A stretch of DNA of 57,437 nt from Caryophanales bacterium (GCA_012840465.1 DULJ01000077.1:1-57437), one strand, 5' to 3'; shown: positions 1-9,493, counted from the stretch's first letter. The notes: generated by a model from the sequence alone, not told the origin. Numbers and translations: made by a program.

Positions 1-1
1 A

Positions 2-1754
2 ATCATACCACATCAAGAAATATAGGGGAATTATGGCGCAAACTTTAAAGACAGTGCTACTGATATAATCATACCACATCAAGAAATATAGGGGAATTAT
101 GGCCGCAAGCTGCATCGTAGTTAAAACACGCTGATCATACCACATCAAGAAATATAGGGGAATTATGGCCCTATTGCTGGACTAGCAACTGCATCAATTA
201 TCATACCACATCAAGAAATATAGGGGAATTATGGCAGTAAGTATTCAGGAGTTGCCCAAGCATACATCATACCACATCAAGAAATATAGGGGAATTATGG
301 CGCATGCCTATCGCGGTCATATCCTATCCGCATCATACCACATCAAGAAATATAGGGGAATTATGGCACACGCACGAAGCGATATGCGATTAGATTAATC
401 ATACCACATCAAGAAATATAGGGGAATTATGGCTGAAGCAAGGAAGATATTTCATAAGTAAGGATCATACCACATCAAGAAATATAGGGGAATTATGGCC
501 CTGCAAGATGCACTTGTATATACTTTGCAATCATACCACATCAAGAAATATAGGGGAATTATGGCAAGAAGAATTGCTCAAGCAACAGCAAGCCTATCAT
601 ACCACATCAAGAAATATAGGGGAATTATGGCCCTTCCCCGTACATAAATGCAAATGATGGTATCATACCACATCAAGAAATATAGGGGAATTATGGCCTG
701 TATTTTGCATGGTTGTTACACTTTCCGAATCATACCACATCAAGAAATATAGGGGAATTATGGCATGTATGGCAACGAGCTACAAACTTTTCTCATCATA
801 CCACATCAAGAAATATAGGGGAATTATGGCCCTGCAAGATGCACTTGTATATACTTTGCAATCATACCACATCAAGAAATATAGGGGAATTATGGCTGAA
901 GCAAGGAAGATATTTCATAAGTAAGGATCATACCACATCAAGAAATATAGGGGAATTATGGCCTATCAAACGAGGACCAAGAATTTATATCTATCATACC
1001 ACATCAAGAAATATAGGGGAATTATGGCTGGGATCGCATCAACCATAGGACTAGGTCAATCATACCACATCAAGAAATATAGGGGAATTATGGCGCAACC
1101 GACTTTGGAAATGGCAGAAGCTTAATCATACCACATCAAGAAATATAGGGGAATTATGGCTTCCAATCATCAATAAAGCGTTGGTTGATTATCATACCAC
1201 ATCAAGAAATATAGGGGAATTATGGCCTTTCAAATAATTTAGCGCCAAAATGGGTAATCATACCACATCAAGAAATATAGGGGAATTATGGCTCTGACAA
1301 CGGGAATATCTCATGGGACTATATCATACCACATCAAGAAATATAGGGGAATTATGGCCCGGCAAGATGCACTTGTATATACTTTGCAATCATACCACAT
1401 CAAGAAATATAGGGGAATTATGGCTTTGACATGATTGTCCCGGCGTATGGCACAATCATACCACATCAAGAAATATAGGGGAATTATGGCTTGTGTAAAC
1501 TCCTACAATCATATTCTAGAATCATACCACATCAAGAAATATAGGGGAATTATGGCTATAGTAGAGAGGGTACTATTTATATTTGTATCATACCACATCA
1601 AGAAATATAGGGGAATTATGGCGAAATTCTTTCTAAGTGTTTTGGTATCTGTATCATACCACATCAAGAAATATAGGGGAATTATGGCTGATTCGGCTTC
1701 GTATCATTAAAATAAACAATCATACCACATCAAGAAATATAGGGGAATTATGGC
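2..1754 (-). CRISPR. CRISPR array, 27 repeats, type II-C-like repeat
   Basis: Twenty-seven essentially identical 36-bp repeats start at 2, 68, 134, 200, 266 and so on to 1719, with 30-bp spacers (one of 31 after the repeat at 662, one of 28 after the last). On the plus strand the repeat begins ATCATACCACATC and ends GGGGAATTATGGC. Its reverse complement begins GCCATAATTCCCCT and ends GTGGTATGAT, which from memory parallels the Geobacillus Cas9 (type II-C) repeat GTCATAGTTCCCCT...GTGGTATAAT. In that family the crRNA is spacer followed by the 5' part of this form, so crRNAs should be read from the minus strand. In that sense the repeat ends with TGGTATGAT, an extended -10 box, as in type II-C arrays where each repeat carries a promoter. 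The array probably continues left of the window. No cas gene is visible. ORFs called across the array are artefacts of the repeat. Confidence 0.97.
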
Positions 1755-1782
1755 CCGAAACTGTCGATACTTTCCGTGAAAT

Positions 1783-1818
1783 ATCATACAGTCCATATGT
1801 TTCAGGTGTGCTAATTCA
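1783..1818 (-). repeat. possible degenerate terminal CRISPR repeat
   Basis: After the last perfect repeat (1719-1754) comes a 28-bp spacer, then ATCATACA at 1783, which matches the first seven bases of the repeat, and further on AGGTGTGCTAATTCATG, which loosely resembles the AGGGGAATTATGG end. The spacing is right for a decayed terminal repeat, but the middle does not match, so chance is possible. Confidence 0.4.
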
Positions 1819-1865
1819 TGTACAATAGAGAACAGTCACTGCTACTGTTCGTTTACTTATTGTAT

Positions 1866-2446
1866 GTTCAGTTGCAACTGTACTTGGGGTAAACGCGGTA
1901 ACATGGGTGTTATTTCTGCGGACTTCCAGCGCCAAGGATTCTGTAAGACCAATCACTCTAAAAAATTTAGAAGCACTGTAGGCACTGGATGTAGCGGCGA
2001 TGTTTAATCCGTTTGTTGATGAAATATTGATAATAATCATCACAACTTTTTTCGATTAATTGCGGTAGAACGGCATGTGTTACATTATATGTATCCATTA
2101 AATTGACATCAATGATTCGTTTTCATTCTTGCGGATCCATATCCAACAGTGTTTTAAATTTTCCGATTCCCGCATTGTTTATCAAAATATCGGCTGTGCC
2201 CAACTAGCCAGTTAATGTTTTAATTGCTTGTTCCACTTCTCCGTGAGAAGAAACGTCAACAGCTTTATAGGCTACTTTCACCTCCAATCCTTCCATTTTA
2301 CTTGCTACTACCTTTAAATCGGCCTCTGTTCTGGCAAGTAAACCAATATTTACACCTTCATTAGCTAAGGCAATGGCAACAGCCTTGCCAATTCCCTTTC
2401 CAGCGCCTGTAATAAACGTTACTTTATTTTTTAATGTTTGTCCCAT
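1866..2446 (-). pseudogene. decayed SDR-family 3-oxoacyl reductase (FabG-like)
   Basis: Read on the minus strand from 2446, the product starts MGQTLKNKVTFITGAGKGIG, with the GxxxGxG nucleotide motif of classical short-chain dehydrogenases. The gene is broken in several ways. There is an in-frame TAG at 2204-2206. There is a TGA at 2123-2125, where relatives have the Trp of an EWKRII-type segment. A frameshift lies near 2040, before the INISST segment (catalytic Ser) and the YSASK segment (catalytic Tyr and Lys). An extra codon follows YSASKF. Similarity stops after the STVATE segment, so about 50 C-terminal residues are missing. The decayed end lies beside the CRISPR array. No function is expected. 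Confidence 0.9.
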
Positions 2447-2486
2447 TATTATATTAAATTTACGTATATTATATTAAATTCACGTA
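2447..2486. repeat. 20-bp direct repeat, two copies
   Basis: ATTATATTAAATTTACGTAT is followed at once by a copy that differs mainly by T to C in the middle and at the last base. It lies immediately upstream of the start codon of the decayed reductase, where a promoter or operator would be. A regulator binding site is possible but not shown. Confidence 0.6.
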
Positions 2487-2516
2487 AAGTTCATATAAGT
2501 TTCATTCTTTAATGGT

Positions 2517-2579
2517 AGTATATACTTAGTTACTGATAATATATACCTAATTACTAGTAATATATGCTTAATAAGCAAC
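2517..2579. repeat. three tandem imperfect 21-bp repeats
   Basis: Units begin at 2517 (AGTATATACTTAGTTACTGAT), 2538 (AATATATACCTAATTACTAGT) and 2559 (AATATATGCTTAATAAGCAAC). The 21-bp period, two helical turns, fits stacked protein binding sites. They lie about 140 bp upstream of hemAT and 70 bp upstream of the decayed reductase. The rest of 2580-2719 shows no convincing gene. Confidence 0.65.
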
Positions 2580-2719
2580 TGGTCTAAAATCACTATAGAG
2601 AAATTTCGAATAAGAATTTTTGAGACATTAGAATAATCATCTCTAACTGGCCGCTTAGATGATTATGAGTTAGTAGTGCAGCCGATCAATAAGTTAAAAG
2701 AAGGGCTAGGGACGCAACA

Positions 2720-4051
2720 ATGTTTTTAAACATAAAAAATAACAAAAAACAATCAAATTTTTGTATGAGAAGTTTTGAGGAACAGCTTAGCTATATTCAA
2801 GTAGAAATTGATCGTAACTTACCAAAAGAAATCCAACTTCAATTGGCAATGATTCAGCTTAAAGAAAGAGATTTACAACTATTAAAGTTGATACAACCGG
2901 CTATCAAGGAAAATATTGATAAAATGACGACAGGGTTCTATGATCGTGTTATGGAAGTGCCTCATTTAACGGATATTATAAATAGTCATAGCAGTGTTAA
3001 TCGATTAAAACAGGCACTTCGCTCACATCTTATAGAAATGTTTGATGGTCAAATCAATGATGTATTTGTTTCAAAACGGGAAAGAATTGCTCATGTTCAT
3101 GTTGAAATCGGTTTAGAGCCTAAATGGTATATGGCAGCTTTTAATGTTTTATTTGAAATATCTCAAATTATTATTCATAAACATTTCAATCATATAGAAG
3201 AGCGTACCATGGCAACCTATGCAGTTAATAAGATATTAAATTTTGAGCAACAGCTTGTATTAACAGCATATGAAGAAAGAGACAAACAAATTCGTGAAGA
3301 AGCAGAAAGAAATGCCAAATTTGGATTGGCTGCAAATGTAGGTGAAAGTGCAGAACGTTTAGCTGCAATAGCTGAAGAAACACAGGCACGCACTGCAGAA
3401 ATGTCCAATCAGTCCCATTTTATTAAAGAAGCATCTAATATTGGTAAACAACTTTCAAATAAGTTGCAAAGAGAATCTCAAGATGGATCAGAGAATGTGA
3501 AAAATTTAAGTATACAAATCCAAGAGATTAAACAAGGAGTAGGTGGCATAGTAGATAATGCAAAGATATTGGATAATAACGCAAAAGAAGTGCAAGGAAT
3601 AGTAAATATTATTTTAGATATTGCAGATCAAACCAATTTACTAGCATTAAATGCGGCTATTGAAGCCGCACGTGCGGGAGTAGCAGGGAAAGGTTTTTCA
3701 GTTGTAGCTGAAGAGGTTAGGAAGCTTGCGGATCAAACCAAGAATTCGTCATCCAAGGTATCTGAAATCAGCGGAAGGACTAATCACCAGATTAGGACTA
3801 TTGAAGTATCAATACAAAATATAGATAAAGTTGTCCAGAAATGCGTTAAAACAACTGAGTTGGTAAGTGAATTATTAGTACAGATCTTAACGGAATCCAA
3901 GGAAAGTAACAATCAAAATAATCTTATTGAAGCTGAAATTTCAAGATTAGTAGACATGTTATCTGATGTTTCCGAGGCAAGTGAGGAAGTTGCGAATACA
4001 GCTACATTATTATCTGAAACCATTTCCGACTACACTGGGATCAATAATTAA
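2720..4051 (+). CDS. hemAT: HemAT-type globin-coupled chemotaxis receptor
   Basis: Soluble haem-based aerotaxis transducer that binds oxygen and signals to CheA/CheW. Residues 25-200 form the sensor globin. The segment [20 protein letters not shown] (122-141) matches the HemAT F-helix, with His127 the likely proximal haem ligand. The C-terminal half is a methyl-accepting signalling domain with hairpin tip [18 protein letters not shown] followed by [18 protein letters not shown]. No membrane segments are present, as in HemAT. The length of 443 aa is normal. Start at 2720 follows AGGGACGCAACA, a weak site; Met16 (2765) has no better site. The stop codon overlaps the start of a 39-codon ORF. Confidence in family is high. 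Confidence 0.93.
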   Translation: MFLNIKNNKKQSNFCMRSFEEQLSYIQVEIDRNLPKEIQLQLAMIQLKERDLQLLKLIQPAIKENIDKMTTGFYDRVMEVPHLTDIINSHSSVNRLKQALRSHLIEMFDGQINDVFVSKRERIAHVHVEIGLEPKWYMAAFNVLFEISQIIIHKHFNHIEERTMATYAVNKILNFEQQLVLTAYEERDKQIREEAERNAKFGLAANVGESAERLAAIAEETQARTAEMSNQSHFIKEASNIGKQLSNKLQRESQDGSENVKNLSIQIQEIKQGVGGIVDNAKILDNNAKEVQGIVNIILDIADQTNLLALNAAIEAARAGVAGKGFSVVAEEVRKLADQTKNSSSKVSEISGRTNHQIRTIEVSIQNIDKVVQKCVKTTELVSELLVQILTESKESNNQNNLIEAEISRLVDMLSDVSEASEEVANTATLLSETISDYTGINN

Positions 4052-4170
4052 TGACCACTATAAATTTTGAAAAAGGACGTGTAAACCACTTTGCCCCAAA
4101 TTTATTAGACTTATTTCTTTCTGTGTGGGACAATATTATTGAGTTTCATCAAAGAATGGAGACGCATTAA
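4051..4170 (+). CDS. small 39-aa ORF coupled to hemAT
   Basis: An ATG at 4051 overlaps the hemAT stop in the sequence TAATGA and opens a 39-codon frame starting [19 protein letters not shown] and ending with an aromatic, amphipathic stretch and EFHQRMETH. The overlap is typical of translational coupling. I do not recognise the product. It may be a real small protein, a remnant of a larger gene, or chance. A terminator follows at 4229. Confidence 0.35.
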   Translation: MTTINFEKGRVNHFAPNLLDLFLSVWDNIIEFHQRMETH

Positions 4171-4228
4171 CATTCTTACACGGTCCGCCAATATTGTAAT
4201 GATATAAAATAACGTAAGTTATTTAAGA

Positions 4229-4257
4229 AGTTGCTCAACCAAATGGGCAACTTTTTT
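4229..4257 (+). terminator. Rho-independent terminator after hemAT
   Basis: AGTTGCTC, an 8-base loop AACCAAAT, GGGCAACT and then a run of T. Confidence 0.85.
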
Positions 4258-4328
4258 GTATATTTGGTAACACATAATAATAGGTATCGATGGTTATTAC
4301 ATAGGAAGCCTATTTTTTTAGCCAGGTG

Positions 4329-4390
4329 TAGTCAGTGTTCTAGTTTTTTTAGTATAATAGTGGCGAATTTGTTTTTTACATAGTTCGCCA
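4329..4390 (+). promoter_or_regulatory. pot operon promoter and leader inverted repeat
   Basis: TATAAT at 4353-4358 has a weak -35 (TAGTCA, 4329-4334) 18 bp upstream. Directly downstream, TGGCGAA (4361-4367) and TTCGCCA (4384-4390) form a perfect 7-bp inverted repeat around a T-rich 16-base centre. It could be an operator or an mRNA hairpin in the potA leader. Confidence 0.55.
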
Positions 4391-4424
4391 TGTTTTGACA
4401 ACGTGCATTTTTTGGAGATGGGAA

Positions 4425-5543
4425 GTGTTTTTATTGACGAATATTCCAATCATACGCTTTGAAAATGTAACAAAGCAATATGATGATGACGATGCTGTAC
4501 TTGTTAACGTTAACTTAGAGTTTGAACGAGGGAAATTTTACACACTTCTAGGGCCATCTGGTTGCGGTAAAACAACAATCCTTCGCTTGATCGCTGGATT
4601 TACCGAGCCTTCAGCGGGCAATATTTATTTTAATGGCAAAAATGTCAATCAAGTTCCTGCAAATAAAAGGCAGGTTAATACTGTTTTTCAAGATTATGCA
4701 TTATTCCCACATTTAAATGTTTTTGAAAATGTAGCGTTTGGTTTGAGAATCAAAAAAATGAAAAAAAGTGAGATAGGGAAAAAAGTTCATGAAGCCCTGC
4801 AATTTGTGAACCTTAAAGGATATGAAAACCGTGAAATTAAAGAGATGTCCGGTGGACAACGGCAGCGTGTAGCCATCGCTCGTGCGATTGTGAATGAACC
4901 GGAAATTATTCTATTGGATGAGCCCCTATCAGCGCTTGATTTAAAATTACGCACGGAAATGCAATATGAGCTGCGTGAATTGCAACGTCGTCTAGGTATT
5001 ACCTTTATCTTTGTTACCCATGACCAAGAAGAGGCTCTTGCGATGTCGGATGAAATTTTTGTCCTGAATGAAGGAAAAGTTCAGCAGAGCGGTACACCAA
5101 ATGATATTTATGATGAGCCTATTAATCGATTTGTTGCTGATTTTATTGGGGAATCGAATATTATCAATGGCAAAATGATTCGAGATTACAAGGTGGAATT
5201 TGTCGGCAAAAGTTTTGAGTGTGTTGATAAAGGTCTACATGACAATGAACCGATTGAAATCGTCATTCGTCCAGAAGACCTTGAAATTACCTCAATTGAA
5301 CGAGGGAAATTACAAGTCAGAGTGGATACGCAGCTATTTAGAGGTGTACATTATGAGATAAGCTGTTATGACAAGGATGGGAATGAATGGCTCGTTCATT
5401 CGACTAAGAAAGTAACCGTTGGCGAGGAGATCGGTCTTTATTTTGAGCCTGAAGCTATTCATGTTATGCGTTTTGGAGAGAGTGAGGAGGAGTTTGATCG
5501 CCGTCTAGAATCATATGAGGAAGGAGATAGTAATGAATTCTAA
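4425..5543 (+). CDS. potA: spermidine/putrescine ABC transporter ATPase PotA
   Basis: ATPase that powers polyamine import with PotB, PotC and PotD. It has Walker A ([11 protein letters not shown]), Q-loop, signature [14 protein letters not shown], Walker B ([12 protein letters not shown]) and the switch His in FVTHDQEEA, then a C-terminal TOBE-type domain. The open frame runs back to 4395, but the best ribosome site, GGAG at 4414-4417, fits the GTG at 4425; a TTG at 4434 is the alternative. The end overlaps potB by 11 bp. It is first in potABCD, a standard order. Family assignment is firm; polyamine specificity rests on the PotD neighbour. Confidence 0.92.
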   Translation: MFLLTNIPIIRFENVTKQYDDDDAVLVNVNLEFERGKFYTLLGPSGCGKTTILRLIAGFTEPSAGNIYFNGKNVNQVPANKRQVNTVFQDYALFPHLNVFENVAFGLRIKKMKKSEIGKKVHEALQFVNLKGYENREIKEMSGGQRQRVAIARAIVNEPEIILLDEPLSALDLKLRTEMQYELRELQRRLGITFIFVTHDQEEALAMSDEIFVLNEGKVQQSGTPNDIYDEPINRFVADFIGESNIINGKMIRDYKVEFVGKSFECVDKGLHDNEPIEIVIRPEDLEITSIERGKLQVRVDTQLFRGVHYEISCYDKDGNEWLVHSTKKVTVGEEIGLYFEPEAIHVMRFGESEEEFDRRLESYEEGDSNEF

Positions 5544-6336
5544 GGTAACACGTAATCTTTATATGATTCCTTATGTGGGTTGGATTGTACTCTTTGTCAT
5601 CGCACCGATTTTGTTAATACTTTATTATTCCTTCTTTGATATTGAAGGACATTTTTCACTGATCAATTATCAAAAGTTCTTTACGTCTGTTTATTTACAG
5701 ATGACATTGAGTTCCTTTTGGTATGCATTTTTAATTACCACCTTTTCTTTATTCGTTGCCTATCCAACTGCTTTTTTATTAACAAAAACGAGGCATAAGC
5801 ATCTTTGGCTTTTATTAATTATTACGCCTGCGTGGATTAACTTATTATTAAAAGCTTATGCGTTCTTGGGGATTTTTGGGACGTACGGGATGGCCAATCA
5901 GCTTTTAGAAATCATTGGTATCGGTAGTAAACAGATCTTATTTACGGATTTTAGTTTTATCTTTGTTTCAGTCTATATCTTTATTCCTTTTATGATTTTG
6001 CCTATTTTTAATGCATTGGATGAATTAAATCCAACTTTACTTGATGCCGCCAATGATTTAGGGGCATCGAAATGGACCACATTCCGAAGAGTGATTTTTC
6101 CGCTTACGTTGGACGGTGTAAAATCGGGGTGTCAAGTTGTCTTTATTCCAGCGCTTTCCTTGTTCATGCTAACAAGATTAATAGCCGGAAACCGCGTGAT
6201 CACTCTAGGTACTGCGATTGAACAACATTTCCTCGTCATACAAGACTGGGGAATGGGATCAACGATTGCCGTATTTCTAATCATTATTATGTTTTTAATC
6301 ATGATCGTAACTGGCGATCGAAAGCGGGGTGTATAA
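5533..6336 (+). CDS. potB: spermidine/putrescine ABC transporter permease PotB
   Basis: Inner-membrane permease with about six hydrophobic helices and the binding-protein-dependent transport EAA-type loop, seen here as [22 protein letters not shown]. Start chosen at 5533 because AGGAAGGAGA precedes it at good spacing; the longer frame from 5515 adds six residues and lacks a ribosome site. It overlaps potA by 11 bp and potC follows after one base, so the four genes are one transcript. Confidence 0.92.
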   Translation: MNSKVTRNLYMIPYVGWIVLFVIAPILLILYYSFFDIEGHFSLINYQKFFTSVYLQMTLSSFWYAFLITTFSLFVAYPTAFLLTKTRHKHLWLLLIITPAWINLLLKAYAFLGIFGTYGMANQLLEIIGIGSKQILFTDFSFIFVSVYIFIPFMILPIFNALDELNPTLLDAANDLGASKWTTFRRVIFPLTLDGVKSGCQVVFIPALSLFMLTRLIAGNRVITLGTAIEQHFLVIQDWGMGSTIAVFLIIIMFLIMIVTGDRKRGV

Positions 6337-6337
6337 G

Positions 6338-7141
6338 ATGGCTCGAAAATTATCAGCAATTTCAAAGCTTTATTTACTGGTTATTTTTGCTATATTATAT
6401 ACACCGATTTTCTTTTTAGTGTTCTACTCTTTCAATAGTGGTGGAACGATGTACAATTTTGAAGGCTTTACGCTTGATTGGTATAAAGAATTATTTAGTG
6501 ATACGAGGCTTCTCATTATTGTACTGAATACAATTGTTATCGCATTATTATCTGCCCTTTTAGCAACGATTATCGGTGTTTTTGGCGCTCTTGCTATTTA
6601 TAACGTTAGAAAAAGAAAAACAAAGCAATCTTTATTATCTTTAAATAATGTGCTAATTGTCAGTCCAGATGTTATTATTGGTGCATCGTTTTTGATATTA
6701 TTTACAGTTGGCGGGATGAAACTTGGGTTTATCTCCGTGTTGTGCTCGCATATCGCTTTTAGCATTCCAATTGTTGTGTTAATGGTTTTACCTAAGTTAA
6801 ATGAAATGAGTCCGACATTAATTGATGCTGCAAGAGATCTAGGTGCGAACGAATGGGATGTCCTGACAAAAGTTATTCTTCCCTTTATAACGCCGGGAAT
6901 TATGGCTGGCTTTTTTATGGCCTTAACGTATTCGTTTGATGATTTCGCTGTGACGTTTTTTGTAACAGGAAATGGCTTTAGTACGCTTTCTGTTGAAATT
7001 TACTCTTTGGCCCGTCGGGGAATTTCCTTGAATATTAATGCATTGTCAACTGTATTATTTTTATTTACGACGCTATTAGTTGTAGTCTATTATTTTATTT
7101 CACAAAAGAATAAACCAAGAGGAATGGGGGCTAAAAAATGA
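6338..7141 (+). CDS. potC: spermidine/putrescine ABC transporter permease PotC
   Basis: Second permease subunit, about six helices, with its own EAA loop (LIDAARDLGANEWDVLTKVI). The start at 6338 follows GGGGTG and lies one base after the potB stop. The last four bases (ATGA) are shared with the potD start, so PotD synthesis is likely coupled. Confidence 0.92.
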   Translation: MARKLSAISKLYLLVIFAILYTPIFFLVFYSFNSGGTMYNFEGFTLDWYKELFSDTRLLIIVLNTIVIALLSALLATIIGVFGALAIYNVRKRKTKQSLLSLNNVLIVSPDVIIGASFLILFTVGGMKLGFISVLCSHIAFSIPIVVLMVLPKLNEMSPTLIDAARDLGANEWDVLTKVILPFITPGIMAGFFMALTYSFDDFAVTFFVTGNGFSTLSVEIYSLARRGISLNINALSTVLFLFTTLLVVVYYFISQKNKPRGMGAKK

Positions 7142-8211
7142 AAAGATTAGTCCATTCGTTATTGGCAGTTGTCATAGCATCCGCCGTTTTATTAGTGTTG
7201 TTGGATCGATTAAATTCATCCCAAGGGTATTCAAGTGGGAATACCTTAACCATTTATAACTGGGGTGATTATATTGATGAGGAGCTTATCACTCGTTTTG
7301 AAAAAGAAACAGGTATTAAAGTGATCTATGAAACCTTTGATTCAAATGAAGCGATGATGACAAAAATCGTTCAAGGCGGCACAACCTATGATATTGCAGT
7401 TCCATCAGAGTATACGATAGAAAAAATGAGGGAAGAGGACCTGCTCATTCCGCTTGATCATTCTAAGCTGCCAAATTTAAAGTATATTGATGAACGTTTT
7501 ATGGACTTGCCGTTTGATCCCGAAAATAAATATTCCATTCCTTATTTTTGGGGAACGGTTGGAATTGTCTATAATCCAACTCTGCTTGATGGTAAGGGAA
7601 TAACAAGTTGGAATGATTTATGGGATCCAGCATTAAAAAATCAAATTCTTTTAATTGACGGCGCTAGGGAAGTAATGGGAATGGGGCTAAATAGTCTAGG
7701 GCTTTCGTTAAATGATACAAATAAAGAACATTTAAAAGAAGCGAAGGAAAAATTAGACCGACTCACTCCAAATGTAAAGGCGATTGTTGGTGATGAAATC
7801 AAGATGCTTTTGGCAAATGAGGAAGCCGCTATTGGGCTTGTATGGTCAGGTGATGCTGCCGATATTATGTCGAATAATGAAAATTTAGACTATGTTGTAC
7901 CAGTAGAAGGCTCCAATCTCTGGTTTGACAATATGGTCATTCCGAAAACAGCCAAAAACATCGAAGCAGCCCATCAGTTTATCAATTTTATGCTTGACCC
8001 AGAAGTTGCTGCACAAAATACCGAATATGTAAGCTATTCCACACCGAATACGGAAGCTCTGAAATATATGCCTGAAGAGATGGTAACGGATGAACGCTTC
8101 TATCCATCACCTGAATTAACGGAAAAACTTGAGGTTTATGAAAATCTTGGCAAAAAGAACTTAGCATATTATAATGAGCTATTTTTAGAATTTAAAATGC
8201 ATCGGAAATAG
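7138..8211 (+). CDS. potD: polyamine-binding protein PotD
   Basis: Extracellular substrate-binding subunit. Mature sequence opens with TLTIYNWGDYIDEELI and contains TYDIAVPSEY, FWGTVGIVYN and VWSGDAADI, all characteristic of PotD. Residues 5-25 form a hydrophobic anchor. No lipobox cysteine is present, so the protein is probably tethered by an uncleaved N-terminal helix instead of lipid. Length 357 aa is usual. It overlaps potC by 4 bp and closes the operon; no strong terminator is seen before the next gene. Confidence 0.92.
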   Translation: MKRLVHSLLAVVIASAVLLVLLDRLNSSQGYSSGNTLTIYNWGDYIDEELITRFEKETGIKVIYETFDSNEAMMTKIVQGGTTYDIAVPSEYTIEKMREEDLLIPLDHSKLPNLKYIDERFMDLPFDPENKYSIPYFWGTVGIVYNPTLLDGKGITSWNDLWDPALKNQILLIDGAREVMGMGLNSLGLSLNDTNKEHLKEAKEKLDRLTPNVKAIVGDEIKMLLANEEAAIGLVWSGDAADIMSNNENLDYVVPVEGSNLWFDNMVIPKTAKNIEAAHQFINFMLDPEVAAQNTEYVSYSTPNTEALKYMPEEMVTDERFYPSPELTEKLEVYENLGKKNLAYYNELFLEFKMHRK

Positions 8212-8224
8212 GCAATACATATGC

Positions 8225-8263
8225 GATAACTGAAAACCGCATTTATGCATATAGACAGTTATC
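8225..8263 (+). promoter_or_regulatory. inverted repeat upstream of niacin transporter
   Basis: GATAACTG (8225-8232) and CAGTTATC (8256-8263) are perfect 8-bp arms 23 bp apart, ending 24 bp before the niaP start. They could form an mRNA hairpin or bind a regulator. A NiaR operator would be expected for this gene, but I cannot confirm its consensus here. Confidence 0.45.
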
Positions 8264-8287
8264 AAGACAGGAGGAAGAGCATACAAC

Positions 8288-9487
8288 ATGGGAGGAAAAG
8301 TAATTTCAAGAAATAAAGTATTAGGGATTGCTGGGCTTGGTTGGATGTTTGATGCAATGGATGTTGGAATGCTTTCGTTTATTATCGCTGCCCTAAAGGT
8401 AGATTGGGGTTTAACACCGCAACAAATGGGCTGGATCGGGAGTGTAAATTCTATCGGTATGGCGGTTGGTGCTTTTGTATTTGGAATATGGGCGGATCGG
8501 ATTGGTAGAAAAAATATATTTATTATAACCTTAGTCTTATTTTCACTAGCAAGTGGACTTTCAGCTTTAGCAACTACACTTTCCGTATTTCTGATATTGC
8601 GGATATTTGTTGGTATGGGCCTTGGTGGTGAATTACCTGTAGCCTCAACTTTGGTATCTGAAATTGTCCCGGCAAAGGACCGGGGTCGCATCGTAGTATT
8701 GCTAGAAAGTTTTTGGGCTGTTGGTTGGTTGATTGCCGCACTCATTTCATACTTTGTTATTCCAACTTTCGGGTGGAGAGTTGCTCTTTTATTAAGTGCT
8801 TTACCTGCTATCTATGCTATTTATTTACGATTAAATTTGCCTGACTCTCCTGCATTTTCACCTAAAAAGAGTGAAAAACGGACGGTATTGCAAAATATAA
8901 AGGATGTTTGGTCGAAAGAGCATGCAAGATCGACGTTTGTTTTATGGACAGTTTGGTTTACGGTTGTCTTTTCATACTATGGAATGTTTCTATGGTTGCC
9001 AAGCGTTATGGTTATGAAAGGTTTCAATTTGATCCAAAGTTTTGAATATGTGGTGATCATGACTCTTGCGCAATTACCTGGGTATTTTACGGCAGCTTGG
9101 TTTATCGAAAGAATTGGTAGAAAATTTGTGTTAGTTACCTATTTATTAGGGACTGCGGCCTCAGCTTTTGTATTCGGTACAGCAGAATCAACCGCTCTAT
9201 TAATTAGCTCCGGGATATTATTATCATTTTTCAATCTTGGGGCATGGGGTGCCTTATATGCTTATTCTCCAGAACAATATCCGGCAGTCATTCGTGGAAC
9301 CGGGACTGGGATGGCGGCATCTGTAGGCAGAATCGGTGGTATCTTAGGTCCGCTGCTAGTAGGCTCTTTCGTAAGTGCCGGTTATTCCCTTGGTTTTATT
9401 TTCTCAATTTTTTGTGGAAGTATTATTATCGGTGCTTTGGTGGTTGCCTTCGTTGGTCATGAAACACGTCAGATCGAACTGGCTTAA
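8288..9487 (+). CDS. niaP: MFS niacin transporter NiaP (YceI-like)
   Basis: Major facilitator protein of 399 aa with 12 hydrophobic helices. The opening (VLGIAGLGWMFDAMDVGML), ADRIGRKN loop, RIFVGMGLGGELPVASTLVSE and LGAWGALYAYSPEQYP closely follow B. subtilis YceI, known as the niacin transporter NiaP. A GGAGG site precedes the ATG. The upstream polyamine operon is separate in function; a terminator follows. The substrate call is by family similarity; related carriers take other aromatic acids. Confidence 0.82.
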   Translation: MGGKVISRNKVLGIAGLGWMFDAMDVGMLSFIIAALKVDWGLTPQQMGWIGSVNSIGMAVGAFVFGIWADRIGRKNIFIITLVLFSLASGLSALATTLSVFLILRIFVGMGLGGELPVASTLVSEIVPAKDRGRIVVLLESFWAVGWLIAALISYFVIPTFGWRVALLLSALPAIYAIYLRLNLPDSPAFSPKKSEKRTVLQNIKDVWSKEHARSTFVLWTVWFTVVFSYYGMFLWLPSVMVMKGFNLIQSFEYVVIMTLAQLPGYFTAAWFIERIGRKFVLVTYLLGTAASAFVFGTAESTALLISSGILLSFFNLGAWGALYAYSPEQYPAVIRGTGTGMAASVGRIGGILGPLLVGSFVSAGYSLGFIFSIFCGSIIIGALVVAFVGHETRQIELA

Positions 9488-9493
9488 GGAAAG

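Noticed and set aside
709-1828. Open frames across the CRISPR array encoding repeated HTTSRNIGELW or SYHIKKYRGIMA segments.
   Set aside because: They are translations of the 36-bp repeat and its spacers; length and frame follow from the repeat.
2123-2125. In-frame TGA in the SDR gene as a selenocysteine codon.
   Set aside because: Relatives have Trp here, another stop (TAG) and a frameshift are present, and no SECIS-like hairpin follows. It is decay.
2640-2745. Short frame starting near 2640 ([22 protein letters not shown]) upstream of hemAT.
   Set aside because: No start or ribosome site; too short to tell from chance, though a remnant of a lost gene is possible.
8185-8745. Minus-strand frame of 186 codons opposite niaP.
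   Set aside because: Antisense to a clear MFS gene; low-complexity composition of Pro, Ser, Thr and Ile.
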